A stretch of 64,000 bases of DNA from Tragulus kanchil. Taxonomy: Eukaryota; Chordata; Mammalia; Artiodactyla; Tragulidae. Each line of letters opens with the position of its first letter. Positions within the stretch are counted from its first letter, which is position 1. The translations under genes and the position numbers were made by a program. Shown in pieces: positions 44,018-53,665 of the stretch. The stretch covers positions 201,000,939 through 201,064,938 of the forward strand of contig JAIOJX010000032.1 of NCBI GenBank assembly GCA_022376925.1, written 5' to 3'. The notes beneath the pieces were generated by a model. That model did not search any database. It had not been told where the DNA came from and was given only the letters and a program-made list of their open reading frames with translations.

Positions 44018-44220
44018 GCCCTTGGTGGCTCAGACTGTAAAGAATCTGCCTATAATGCAGGAGACCCAGGTTTGGTCCCTGGGTGAGGAAGGGCCCCTGA
44101 AGCAGGGAATGGCAATCCATCCCAGTATTTTTGCCTGAAGAATCCCATGGACAGAGGAACTTTGTAGGCTACAGTCCATGGGGTCACAAAAGAGTCAGAA
44201 CACGACTTGGTGACTAAACA
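44018..44220 (+). mobile_element. Bov-tA SINE (complete copy)
   Basis: Head as at 42873, then GTTTGGTCCCTGGGTGAGGA, CCCAGTATTTTTGCCTGAAG, AATCCCATGGACAGAGGAAC, ACAGTCCATGGGGTCACAAA. Moderately diverged. Confidence 0.9.
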
Positions 44221-44410
44221 ACAATAGACTTGAAGGAGGTCACTTATGACCCCAGTGTTACAGTTGAGGCTCAGGGAGGTTAAGTAGCTTGCCCAAGATC
44301 ACCACAGTCTTCCACTACAAAGCTACCTCCCAAGAATGGGGGGTAACAGCTGGTGAGTGGCTGAATCAGAAAATCAGAATGGGAACATGTCTGTCCTGCT
44401 CCAGGGCCTC
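44221..44410 (-). mobile_element. MIR SINE carrying a 36-nt foreign insert
   Basis: Antisense MIR: GTTACAGTTGAGGCTCAGGG, AGGTTAAGTAGCTTGCCCAA, GATCAC, then the insert 44302-44337, then ACAGCTGGTGAGTGGCTGAA. The MIR reads continuously if the insert and a short GGGGGGTA edge are removed. Confidence 0.7.
44302..44337. repeat. 36-nt templated insertion in MIR
   Basis: CCACAGTCTTCCACTACAAA through CCTCCCAAGAAT matches 34 of 36 nt at 42326-42361 and 43472-43507, in unique DNA about 830 nt upstream, same orientation. Confidence 0.85.
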
Positions 44411-44834
44411 CAGTGTAACCACTGTAATGAAACATCCCCAACCCATGAAAGTAGCTCAGGCGAAGACACATTATCTCCATCCAGTTTATAGGGATGGCAT
44501 TTGTTCTGAATTTTAAAAGATGAACAATTTATTTGAAGGTGTACAATGAGGAGGAGACACTGGAAAGAGGAGGGAAGAAGAATCCAGGGAGAACAGGGAA
44601 CACAAGGAAACGTATAATGGTACAAAAAGGGGCAAACTGTTGAACATTGCTGGAGGCAAGGTGCCAGGATCGGGAGGGCTGAGAACCTGAGCTTGGAAAG
44701 GTCAACAGTGGCCAGGTTTTGAAAGGCCCCCATGTCAAGCTAAGCAAGTATATATTTATTTTATTTAACAACCTCATTTCTTATGTGCTAAGCAGTTTCT
44801 AAACACTTGAAAAATACTAACTCACTTAATTCTT

Positions 44835-45107
44835 TTTTTTTTCTTTTTCTGAGCATGCCTCTTTTTTTATATTTATGTTTATTTTCATCCATCTTTATTC
44901 TTTGGCCTGTGTGGGTCTCCCACTGCAGTGGCCTCTTGCTGCAGACTGACTCTGGGTGCATGCATTCTAGAGTGCTGGCTCCGTAACTGGACACACCGGC
45001 CCAGCTGCTCTGCAGCATGTGGGATCTTTCCAGGCCAGGGTTTGAACTGGTGCCCCTTGCACTGCAAGGCAGCATCCTTACCCACTGGACCACCGGGGAA
45101 GCCCTCC
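44835..45107 (-). mobile_element. CHR-like SINE in MIR (first copy)
   Basis: Antisense, T-rich left end, TTGGCCTGTGTGGGTCTCCC, GTTTGAACTGGTGCCCCTTG, and the end ACCACCGGGGAAGCCCTCC. The 12-bp target-site duplication CACTTAATTCTT is at 44823-44834 and 45108-45119. Confidence 0.78.
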
Positions 45108-45163
45108 CACTTAATTCTTAATACAACATTATGAAGTAGATATATTATTATACCTACCTATTT

Positions 45164-45250
45164 CGACCCAGGGATCAAACCCACATCTCTAACTTAGGTC
45201 TCCTGCTCTGGCAGATGGGTTCTTTACCACTGGCACCATCTAGGAAGCCC
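45164..45250 (-). mobile_element. Partial Bov-tA SINE (first copy)
   Basis: Only the tRNA-related head half: GACCCAGGGATCAAACCCAC, GGGTTCTTTACCACTGGCAC, CATCTAGGAAGCCC. Inserted in the MIR. The second copy is at 46247-46333. Confidence 0.8.
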
Positions 45251-45910
45251 TGAATCTATTATCATTCTCTCATTTTAAACATAAGGGAACTGAGAAACAG
45301 GAAGTTTACATAATCTGCTCAGGATAACTCAGCTAGTCAAGGGAATTCAAACCCAGGCAGTCTGACTCCAGAGTCCAGGCTCTTAGCCACTATCTTTGAT
45401 ATCCTAAAGAGGCTTTACAGAGGAGAGAATATTTTATATAAGGAATGGATTGACCAGGTTTGTATTTCCTTTAGATTCTTCCTACAGTGTGTGGGAGAGG
45501 AAGAGAAGATGGAGGAAGCAAAGAACAGGCAATGGGAGACAACCTGAGAATGTACCAACGTGTTCTAGTTGGAGTTAATGATAGCCCATTGGCAAGAAAG
45601 ACAGAGAGGAGCAAAAATGGAAAATCCAAAAAAGGCAATGAAGAGGAGGGAAGAAGAATCCAGGGAGAACAGGGAACACAAGGAAACGTATAATGGTACA
45701 AAAAGGGGCAAACTGTTGAACATTGCTGGAGGCAAGGTGCCAGGATCGGGAGGGCTGAGAACCTGAGCTTGGAAAGGTCAACAGTGGCCAGGTTTTGAAA
45801 GGCCCCCATGTCAAGCTAAGCAAGTATATATTTATTTTATTTAACAACCTCATTTCTTATGTGCTAAGCAGTTTCTAAACACTTGAAAAATACTAACTCA
45901 CTTAATTCTT

Positions 45911-46190
45911 TTTTTTTTCTTTTTCTGAGCATGCCTCTTTTTTTATATTTATGTTTATTTTCATCCATCTTTTTTATTTTTTGGCCTGTGTGGGCCTCCC
46001 ATTGCAGCGGCCTCTCTCCTTGCAGAGCACTGATTCTGGGCGCACGCACTCCAGAGTGCTGGCTCATAACTGGACACACCGGCCCAGCTGCTCAGTGGCA
46101 TGTGGGATCTTTCCAGGCCAGGGAATGAACCGGTGCCCCTTGCACTGCAAGGCAGCATCCTTACCCACTGGACCACCGGGGAAGCCCTCC
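45911..46190 (-). mobile_element. CHR-like SINE in MIR (second copy, diverged)
   Basis: Same insertion site and same CACTTAATTCTT flanks (45899-45910, 46191-46202) as 44835-45107. The middle reads differently (GGCCTCTCTCCTTGCAGAGC, GGGCGCACGCACTCCAGAGT) and retains more CpG, like a different member of the family. Confidence 0.78.
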
Positions 46191-46246
46191 CACTTAATTC
46201 TTAATACAACATTATGAAGTAGATATATTATTATACCTACCTATTT

Positions 46247-46333
46247 CGACCCAGGGATCAAACCCACATCTCTAACTTAGGTCTCCTGCTCTGGCAGATG
46301 GGTTCTTTACCACTGGCACCATCTAGGAAGCCC
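46247..46333 (-). mobile_element. Partial Bov-tA SINE (second copy)
   Basis: Second copy of 45164-45250, identical as far as read. Confidence 0.8.
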
Positions 46334-46696
46334 TGAATCTATTATCATTCTCTCATTTTAAACATAAGGGAACTGAGAAACAGGAAGTTTACATAATCTG
46401 CTCAGGATAACTCAGCTAGTCAAGGGAATTCAAACCCAGGCAGTCTGACTCCAGAGTCCAGGCTCTTAGCCACTATCTTTGATATCCTAAAGAGGCTTTA
46501 CAGAGGAGAGAATATTTTATATAAGGAATGGATTGACCAGGTTTGTATTTCCTTTAGATTCTTCCTACAGTGTGTGGGAGAGGAAGAGAAGATGGAGGAA
46601 GCAAAGAACAGGCAATGGGAGACAACCTGAGAATGTACCAACGTGTTCTAGTTGGAGTTAATGATAGCCCATTGGCAAGAAAGACAGAGAGGAGCA

Positions 46697-47879
46697 GATG
46701 GAGTCCATAAGTGTTGAAAAGATAAAACCAAAGGGATGCAATGGCTAAATGAGGTAGGGAGAAAGGAATATTCTCACTGACTCCCATCTCTCCTGCTCAC
46801 ATGCTTGGGCAGACAATGATGCTGCCCACTAAGACATGCAGAAAAAGATGAAAAGCAGACTTGGGTATATAAAGTTTATACCATATTTTCAATTCTCAGT
46901 TGGAAGAACCAGTAGGCAGTCGCCCATGTAAGACTGAAGCCAACACCATTAGTTTACAAGCTGCTGATTTTGATGTACCCACGAGAGGATAGGACCAGGA
47001 CTGGTGATCTAAGGTGTAAGGGGGTTCAAGGCTGGGAGGACCAGCTGTGGAATCATCCCCTCTTAGATTGTAGTGAAAACCACAGGAGTAGAAATGACCT
47101 CACAGAAAGAGGAAGTAGATAAGGGAAGAGGGTGAGTAGTAGGGGCTCTAGAGAATGCAGACATTTAAGGGTCACACAGAAGATACAAATTAGAAATGAG
47201 GGGTGTTTAGAGCTCAATAAGAGCTCTTACCATTAGAGTCACCTGTGGCGAAGTGGGAAAGCAAGCTGGGAGACCAACACATTGACCTTAAGGAAGTCTT
47301 TTTACATCCCTTGAGTCACAGTTTGTTCTTAATGGTCTTCAGTGTCTCTGCCAGTTATGAATCTGTGGAACAGGTCAGCCACCAGCCCATAAGATGACCC
47401 CCCCCAGTGGGGTCTGTATAACCAGTCTGGGAACATTCAGGAAGGTGACTCCATGGAGGGAATGTGGGCCAGTCAAGCAGAGAGGGCACCTGTCAGGGAA
47501 TGCAAGCAACCTCACCTGGTCTTGCCCCTCAGCTTCCCTTCTTAGCCTCTCTGGGCCTTTCCTCTCTGATTACAGAGTCATTCTTCACAGGACACAACAC
47601 TGAGTTCCTTCAAAACCTGGTCACTCTCCTCTGGGCACACTAGAGAAGGGATGTGAGTGACCCTACAAGAGAGCCAAAGCCACCTGAGTAACCGTATACT
47701 AAGAACACACAGATGTTACTTCATGGGACTCTAACGGTGGAAGGATCTGTGAGAAGTAATTATGAAAGTGTTTTGGAAGACAAGTTCCACTGTATATAAG
47801 GAAATCTCTACATGGCATCAGGAGACAGACATGAATCTCTCTGGGGCAGTTTTTCAATTTGGAAAGAAACGTCTCCACT
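46697..47879. other. Unassigned unique DNA, no gene seen
   Basis: Single-copy. A weak MIR-like phrase occurs near 47285-47350 (GACCTTAAGGAAGTCTTTTT). The C8 run at 47398-47405 precedes a short frame without known similarity. Confidence 0.35.
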
Positions 47880-48700
47880 TCTGTGTCCCATAGGCCCTTT
47901 AAACACGACATGTCCCAAACTGGACTCATCAACCCCCAAATCTGCTGTCTTTCCTGGTTTCTCTGTCTCAGTGAATGCAGCCCCAACCTCCCCATTCCTC
48001 AATATGAACGCTTCCCTCCCACCTGCCCCCTGCTCTCTAGTTTCAATGGCACTACAGTGGGTTAATTCTACCATCCTCTTGTCGGAATCATTGAAATAGA
48101 CTCTGATCTCCCCACAGCTGGTCCTGATCCCCTCCAACCCACTCTCCATACTGGAACCTATGTAGTCTTTCCAGAAGTGAGGCAGGTCACACAACTCCTT
48201 TTCTCACAACTCTTCAATGACTCTCTGTTGTTTTGAATCTGAAATCGAAGCTCTGAACTGCAGAAAAGGGCTTTCCTCATCTGCCCACCTGCCTCACCAT
48301 CACCACCCTTCTCGTAACTTGCCTCCCCCCCGCAACTGGTGTCTCTAATGCACTGTGCTGTCCTTCCACCTTGGCACAGGTTGTTCCCTCTACCTGGAAT
48401 ACTCTTCTTGCCCCTTTTGGTCTAGTCAGTCATTTTTTAGATCTTCCACCTCAGTTTTTCCAGACAAACCATGGTTCAACCTGAGCTAAGCAGGGAGTGC
48501 TTCCTATGTGAGTTTATAGCACCCTATACTTGACTAAGGTGGTCACATATTTACAAAAATAAATTTACCATTTGCTCCTTCAGTTGACTATAAGCTCAAG
48601 GATCTCATAGTTTGTTCACTATTATACCTCCAGCACCTAGCAGAACATATAAGCATAATACATGCTGAATCAATAGTGAATAATGAATGGATAATATAAC
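47880..48700 (+). mobile_element. L2 LINE 3' part, near terminus
   Basis: Sense L2: GTCCCAAACTGGACTCATCA, CCCCCAAATCTGCTGTCTTT, CTGTCTCAGTGAATGCAGCC, ACAGGTTGTTCCCTCTACCT, GGAATACTCTTC, GACTATAAGCTCAAGGATCT, CCTCCAGCACCTAGCAGAAC, ending near GTGAATAATGAATGG. The best-preserved L2 in the window. Frames are broken. Confidence 0.78.
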
Positions 48701-48714
48701 CAGGAAGTAGACAT

Positions 48715-49175
48715 GGAAACACTGAGTTTTGGAAGAGCAGACCTGGAAGGACTTTCAGTGGGTTATCTAGAACAATCTCTCACCCAGTGCAGGAATCTCC
48801 TCTGACCAGCATGGGGGAGCTCTGCTGGACACTTCCTTGGTTCCACTGACCACTCTGGAGGCTCTACTTTCTAGAAAGACCTTCCTTAGACTGAGCTGAA
48901 GTGGGTCTCCCCAGAACATCTTGGACATCATCAGTCATAGGTCTGCTCTCAGGAGTCACACAGACCAAGTTTATTCTTTGTTCCTTATGACAGCTTCACA
49001 TATATTTGAAGGCAGCTACCATGCCTTGTTCATTTATCTTCTCTTCTCCTATTCGCTTCACCTGTTTTCAGAGCTCCTCTCTGACCAGAAATTCCACTCC
49101 TCTCCCACCCTAACCACTGTCCACTCTGGACAGACTCTCTTGTTTAAAAGAGTGATGCCCAAAGTGAACTCAGTG
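48715..49175 (-). mobile_element. L3/CR1-type LINE (first copy)
   Basis: Antisense CR1-like order: GACCTGGAAGGACTTTCAGT, AGTGCAGGAATCTCCTCTGA, CTTTCTAGAAAGACCTTCCT, TAGACTGAGCTGAAGTGGGT, TATTTGAAGGCAGCTACCAT, TTATCTTCTCTTCTCC, TTTTCAGAGCTCCTCTCTGA. The copy from 48814 recurs at 49907-50268. Confidence 0.7.
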
Positions 49176-49439
49176 TCTTCACACTCAGGGCACTGAGAGC
49201 CTAACACAAACCAGGTTACACACAGCATGGGACCTTAAGCCATACAGGTGAGTGAAATCTTCATTTCTCAGAGTTCTCCTCAAACATCCAGGATGGAAGA
49301 CACAATAGGAAGAAAACCCAGGCCACTGAGTGCCTGAAACTCAGAAAATCAGGGCCTCCCCACATAGAAATCTGAGTCTGGGGAAAATAAAGTCATTCTC
49401 CCATTGGCCTACTTCTCTGCCAGCTCTCCTAGTTCACCT

Positions 49440-49800
49440 CCCTTTATTACAAAGTTCAGTGTTTTCTCTTCCCTTTATTACCATTTAATAATTATTATTT
49501 TATAATGAAGAAAGACCGACATTGACCTCCCCCCATGCCCAATACCACTAGTCAGGGAGTTAAAAGATCCTCTTTCTTCTAAACTCTAAACAAGCAAGAA
49601 CTTAACTCATATTGACCAGAGATGTATTAATATATCTTTTGTTATGCAAAAGTTATTGACCAGAGACGTTTCAATATTCACTTACATAACAAATCATTAG
49701 CCACAGGCGTTAGTTTCTGCAAAAGTCCCCGTCAATAATGTGTTAAGAACCATTCAAGTATGCTGTGAATCATCTCAGCCAATTAGACACATGCAACACA
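49440..49800. promoter_or_regulatory. AT-rich unique block with internal repeats (first copy)
   Basis: Not a recognised repeat. Contains ATTTAATAATTATTATTTTA, a 23-nt direct repeat ATTGACCAGAGATGTATTAA (49611-49633) / ATTGACCAGAGACGTTTCAA (49655-49677) with three mismatches, and a 9-nt inverted pair TTTGTTATG (49638-49646) / CATAACAAA (49685-49693). Could be a regulatory element or a decayed DNA transposon. The second copy is at 50533-50893. Confidence 0.35.
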
Positions 49801-49906
49801 GGATATACTACACCATCCCAGTGGAACACTGCTCTGGGGGATAAAGACACTGTCGTAGGCAAGTGACTTAATCCCTCTAGGCCTCCACTTCCTCATCAGT
49901 GAGTAA

Positions 49907-50268
49907 GGGGAGCTCTGCTGGACACTTCCTTGGTTCCACTGACCACTCTGGAGGCTCTACTTTCTAGAAAGACCTTCCTTAGACTGAGCTGAAGTGGGTC
50001 TCCCCAGAACATCTTGGACATCATCAGTCATAGGTCTGCTCTCAGGAGTCACACAGACCAAGTTTATTCTTTGTTCCTTATGACAGCTTCACATATATTT
50101 GAAGGCAGCTACCATGCCTTGTTCATTTATCTTCTCTTCTCCTATTCGCTTCACCTGTTTTCAGAGCTCCTCTCTGACCAGAAATTCCACTCCTCTCCCA
50201 CCCTAACCACTGTCCACTCTGGACAGACTCTCTTGTTTAAAAGAGTGATGCCCAAAGTGAACTCAGTG
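49907..50268 (-). mobile_element. L3/CR1-type LINE (second copy, 3'-side portion)
   Basis: Repeats 48814-49175 through duplication 16. The left about 100 nt of the element are absent because the unit starts inside it. Confidence 0.7.
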
Positions 50269-51004
50269 TCTTCACACTCAGGACACTGAGAGCCTAACAC
50301 AAACCAGGTTACACACAGCATGGGACCTTAAGCCATACAGGTGAGTGAAATCTTCATTTCTCAGAGTTCTCCTCAAACATCCAGGATGGAAGACACAATA
50401 GGAAGAAAACCCAGGCCACTGAGTGCCTGAAACTCAGAAAATCAGGGCCTCCCCACATAGAAATCTGAGTCTGGGGAAAATAAAGTCATTCTCCCATTGG
50501 CCTACTTCTCTGCCAGCTCTCCTAGTTCACCTCCCTTTATTACAAAGTTCAGTGTTTTCTCTTCCCTTTATTACCATTTAATAATTATTATTTTATAATG
50601 AAGAAAGACCGACATTGACCTCCCCCCATGCCCAATACCACTAGTCAGGGAGTTAAAAGATCCTCTTTCTTCTAAACTCTAAACAAGCAAGAACTTAACT
50701 CATATTGACCAGAGATGTATTAATATATCTTTTGTTATGCAAAAGTTATTGACCAGAGACGTTTCAATATTCACTTACATAACAAATCATTAGCCACAGG
50801 CGTTAGTTTCTGTAAAAGTCCCCGTCAATAATGTGTTAAGAACCATTCAAGTATGCTGTGAATCATCTCAGCCAATTAGACACATGCAACACAGGATATA
50901 CTACACCATCCCAGTGGAACACTGCTCTGGGGGATAAAGACACTGTCGTAGGCAAGTGACTTAATCCCTCTAGGCCTCCACTTCCTCATCAGTGAGTAAG
51001 GGGA

Positions 51005-51539
51005 CCAACGCAGGATTCTGTCTCCAGTATATATACTTTCCATGACTAGAAATACAAACACAATGAAATCAGTCCCTCCAGATGACATTCAGACTTCAAT
51101 CCTCTGGTATTCCCTGCCTTTCAGTTTCCAAAGCCCAACCCCAATGGTTCTGAGACCCACTGATGCCTTGGATGGCATGTCCTCCATGCCATGTGCTTTA
51201 GGACAGTGGATATCAAGGATAGATTCTTTCTCTTCTTCCTCAACTTGTGCCCCCAAGTTCACACAAGGGCAGAAGAATAGGTAGATGCTCTTCTTGATCT
51301 CTCTACCTTGACTCTAACCTGACTAGAAGCCCCTACTATAAACAGTCCTGCAGGCTCCCAAAGAACCTCACAACCTTCAAAGAATGTAAAGACTTAATCA
51401 CCCAAAAAATTCATCGGAGAATCTAAGTAACCCAGAATCCAGTTACTCAGAGCTCTCTATTTTCATGCCTAACAGTTTAGTGTTTACCTGCTAACATCTG
51501 TTTCGTGTACGATTCCAATAGTTTCATATGCACTTGTTA
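51005..51539. other. Unassigned unique DNA, no gene seen
   Basis: Single-copy. Frames of 70-80 residues on opposite strands overlap, with no domain recognised. Confidence 0.35.
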
Positions 51540-51990
51540 AAAACTTTTGAAAACAGAGAAAAATGTATAATTATATAATTTAGAGATGATTAACATTCAC
51601 CTTTATAGCCTTTCTTTTAGGCACATATTATTTAATGGAGATCATAATGTACATATTATTTTATAGCCTGACTTTTCCCTAAGCCATTAAATCATTTTAA
51701 TGATTGCATAGTATTCCATTATCACCATTAATTTCACTAATTTCTCATTTTAAATACTTTGGCTATTTCAGCATTTACTCTTATAAATAAAACTGACAAA
51801 TACCCTTTAAAATATATTTATATAAACCTCTTTCCTTAGAATCTAGTGCTTTTGTATTTAATTGGCCAAGGAAAAATGAAAGGAGACAAATATATAAAAT
51901 CAAACTGAGATGGCTGACATCTTTTTTCTTTTACAGCCCCAACAAATCCATTTACACATGTTCATATTCTCGTTTAGAACTGCTAAGGCT
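51540..51990 (-). mobile_element. L1M-like LINE fragment (first copy)
   Basis: Antisense L1-type phrases: TTAATGATTGCATAGTATTC, CATTATCACCATTAATTTCA, TACTTTGGCTATTTCAGCAT, CTTATAAATAAAACTGACAA. Very AT-rich and decayed. The second copy (from 51627) is at 52721-53084. Confidence 0.55.
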
Positions 51991-52124
51991 GAAACAATGA
52001 AATAGTTGTTTTCTTGGTCATATCAGAGAGGCAAAGAGTAGCAAAAATATATCATTAGGGTTTTGGAAAATGTTTTTGTTTTTGTATGCTACAGAAATAT
52101 AATATGGTCTAAGCTTCAGAAGGA

Positions 52125-52570
52125 TAAGTAGTAATATTTCTAATTATAGAAAATGTGGGGCCTAAATATCTAACAATAGGGGACAAAGTAAATTGTTACA
52201 TCTATATAATAGAATATTTTGTATCCTTACAACCTTTTAAATAAAAGAGTTAAGAATATTTTTGGCACATTAATACACTCCCATTATAATACTAAAAGCA
52301 GTGGGAGAAAAGGACCATATGTGTTATTTCATTTCTGTAAAAAAAAAAAAAAACAAATAAAAAGTAAGTGTATCTCACTCACACACACACACATACACAC
52401 CTGAGAGAATCTATACCAAAATGTAATCAGGGTACATGATTGGAAAAGCACGATTTTTGCTTTGGCCTCTGTGCTTTTCTGATTTTAAGTTTTTCAGTAT
52501 TACTTATGTACTGTTTGCATTACATAAAATACTGTGTTAAGGTGGTAATTTAAAAATTATCAAATCATGA
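52125..52570 (+). mobile_element. L1M LINE 3' end (first copy)
   Basis: Sense L1 tail: AAATGTGGGGCCTAAATATC, TAACAATAGGGGACAAAGTA, ATAATAGAATATTTTGTATC, GGACCATATGTGTTATTTCA, an A15 run, the CA repeat (52379-52399), CCAAAATGTAATCAGGGTAC, TTGGCCTCTGTGCTTTTCTG. The second copy is at 53219-53665. Confidence 0.65.
52376..52400. repeat. CA microsatellite
   Basis: CTCACTCACACACACACACA followed by TACACACC, after an A15 run. The second copy at 53470-53494 has the same length, so the tract shows no length polymorphism between copies. Confidence 0.85.
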
Positions 52571-53218
52571 AGAAACGAAAACAAAATAAATTCAGCTTTC
52601 CACACTCTAAGGCAGTCAGCTCAACTCACCATGTCTCCTTTCCCAACCTTTCTACCTTTGGCCGTACCCAAGAGGGAAAAGAAGAAAAAACAACAAGAAA
52701 GTGAGCTGGTGCCATATCTCATTATTTAATGGAGATCATAATGTACATATTATTTTATAGCCTGACTTTTCCCTAAGCCATTAAATCATTTTAATGATTG
52801 CATAGTATTCCATTATCACCATTAATTTCACTAATTTCTCATTTTAAATACTTTGGCTATTTCAGCATTTACTCTTATAAATAAAACTGACAAATACCCT
52901 TTAAAATATATTTATATAAACCTCTTTCCTTAGAATCTAGTGCTTTTGTATTTAATTGGCCAAGGAAAAATGAAAGGAGACAAATATATAAAATCAAACT
53001 GAGATGGCTGACATCTTTTTTCTTTTACAGCCCCAACAAATCCATTTACACATGTTCATATTCTCGTTTAGAACTGCTAAGGCTGAAACAATGAAATAGT
53101 TGTTTTCTTGGTCATATCAGAGAGGCAAAGAGTAGCAAAAATATATCATTAGGGTTCTGGAAAATGTTTTTGTTTTTGTATGCTACAGAAATATAATATG
53201 GTCTAAGCTTCAGAAGGA

Positions 53219-53665
53219 TAAGTAGTAATATTTCTAATTATAGAAAATGTGGGGCCTAAATATCTAACAATAGGGGACAAAGTAAATTGTTACATCTATA
53301 TAATAGAATATTTTGTATCCTTACAACCTTTTAAATAAAAGAGTCAAGAATATTTTTGGCACATTAATACACTCCCATTATAATACTAAAAGCAGTGGGA
53401 GAAAAGGACCATATGTGTTATTTCATTTCTGTAAAAAAAAAAAAAAACAAATAAAAAGTAAGTGTATCTCACTCACACACACACACATACACACCTGAGA
53501 GAATCTATACCAAAATGTAATCAGGGTACATGATTGGAAAAGCACGATTTTTGCTTTGGCCTCTGTGCTTTTCTGATTTTTAAGTTTTTCAGTATTACTT
53601 ATGTACTGTTTGCATTACATAAAATACTGTGTTAAGGTGGTAATTTAAAAATTATCAAATCATGA
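53219..53665 (+). mobile_element. L1M LINE 3' end (second copy of 52125-52570)
   Basis: Carried by duplication 17. One extra T near 53579 is the only indel noticed. Confidence 0.65.

Larger units (their letters stand above)
41771..44064. repeat. Tandem direct duplication 14 (41771-42916 / 42917-44064)
   Basis: The offset is 1146 nt, with GA microhomology and no filler. Three single-base differences were noted (G/T near 41856/43002, A/G near 42416/43562, G/A near 42495/43641). The first unit ends inside a Bov-tA after GCAGGAGA. Shared segments with duplication 13 give three copies of about 385 nt (40696, 41771, 42917). Confidence 0.96.
44800..45410 (-). mobile_element. MIR SINE interrupted by two SINE pieces (first copy)
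   Basis: Antisense MIR parts: TTATGTGCTAAGCAGTTTCT (44780), ACTAACTCACTTAATTCTT, ACAACATTATGAAGTAGATA, then after the Bov-tA piece TTATCATTCTCTCATTTTAA, CAAACCCAGGCAGTCTGACT, GAGTCCAGGCTCTTAGCCAC. The second copy is at 45876-46493. Confidence 0.72.
44565..46696. repeat. Tandem direct duplication 15 (44565-45613 / 45641-46696)
   Basis: The offset is 1076 rising to 1083 nt. Outside the SINE the units are essentially identical. Inside the CHR-like SINE (44897-45052 versus 45973-46135) about 20 or more differences occur. The filler 45614-45640 (AAAATGGAAAATCCAAAAAA) precedes the second unit. Confidence 0.95.
48814..51004. repeat. Tandem direct duplication 16 (48814-49906 / 49907-51004)
   Basis: The offset is a constant 1093 nt, with overlap GGGGA at the join and no filler. 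Two transitions were noted (CAGGGCACTG/CAGGACACTG near 49190/50283; CTGCAAAAG/CTGTAAAAG near 49720/50813). Confidence 0.96.

Noticed and set aside
52376..52400. CRISPR-like or array repeat
   Set aside because: It is a plain CA microsatellite next to an L1 poly-A run.
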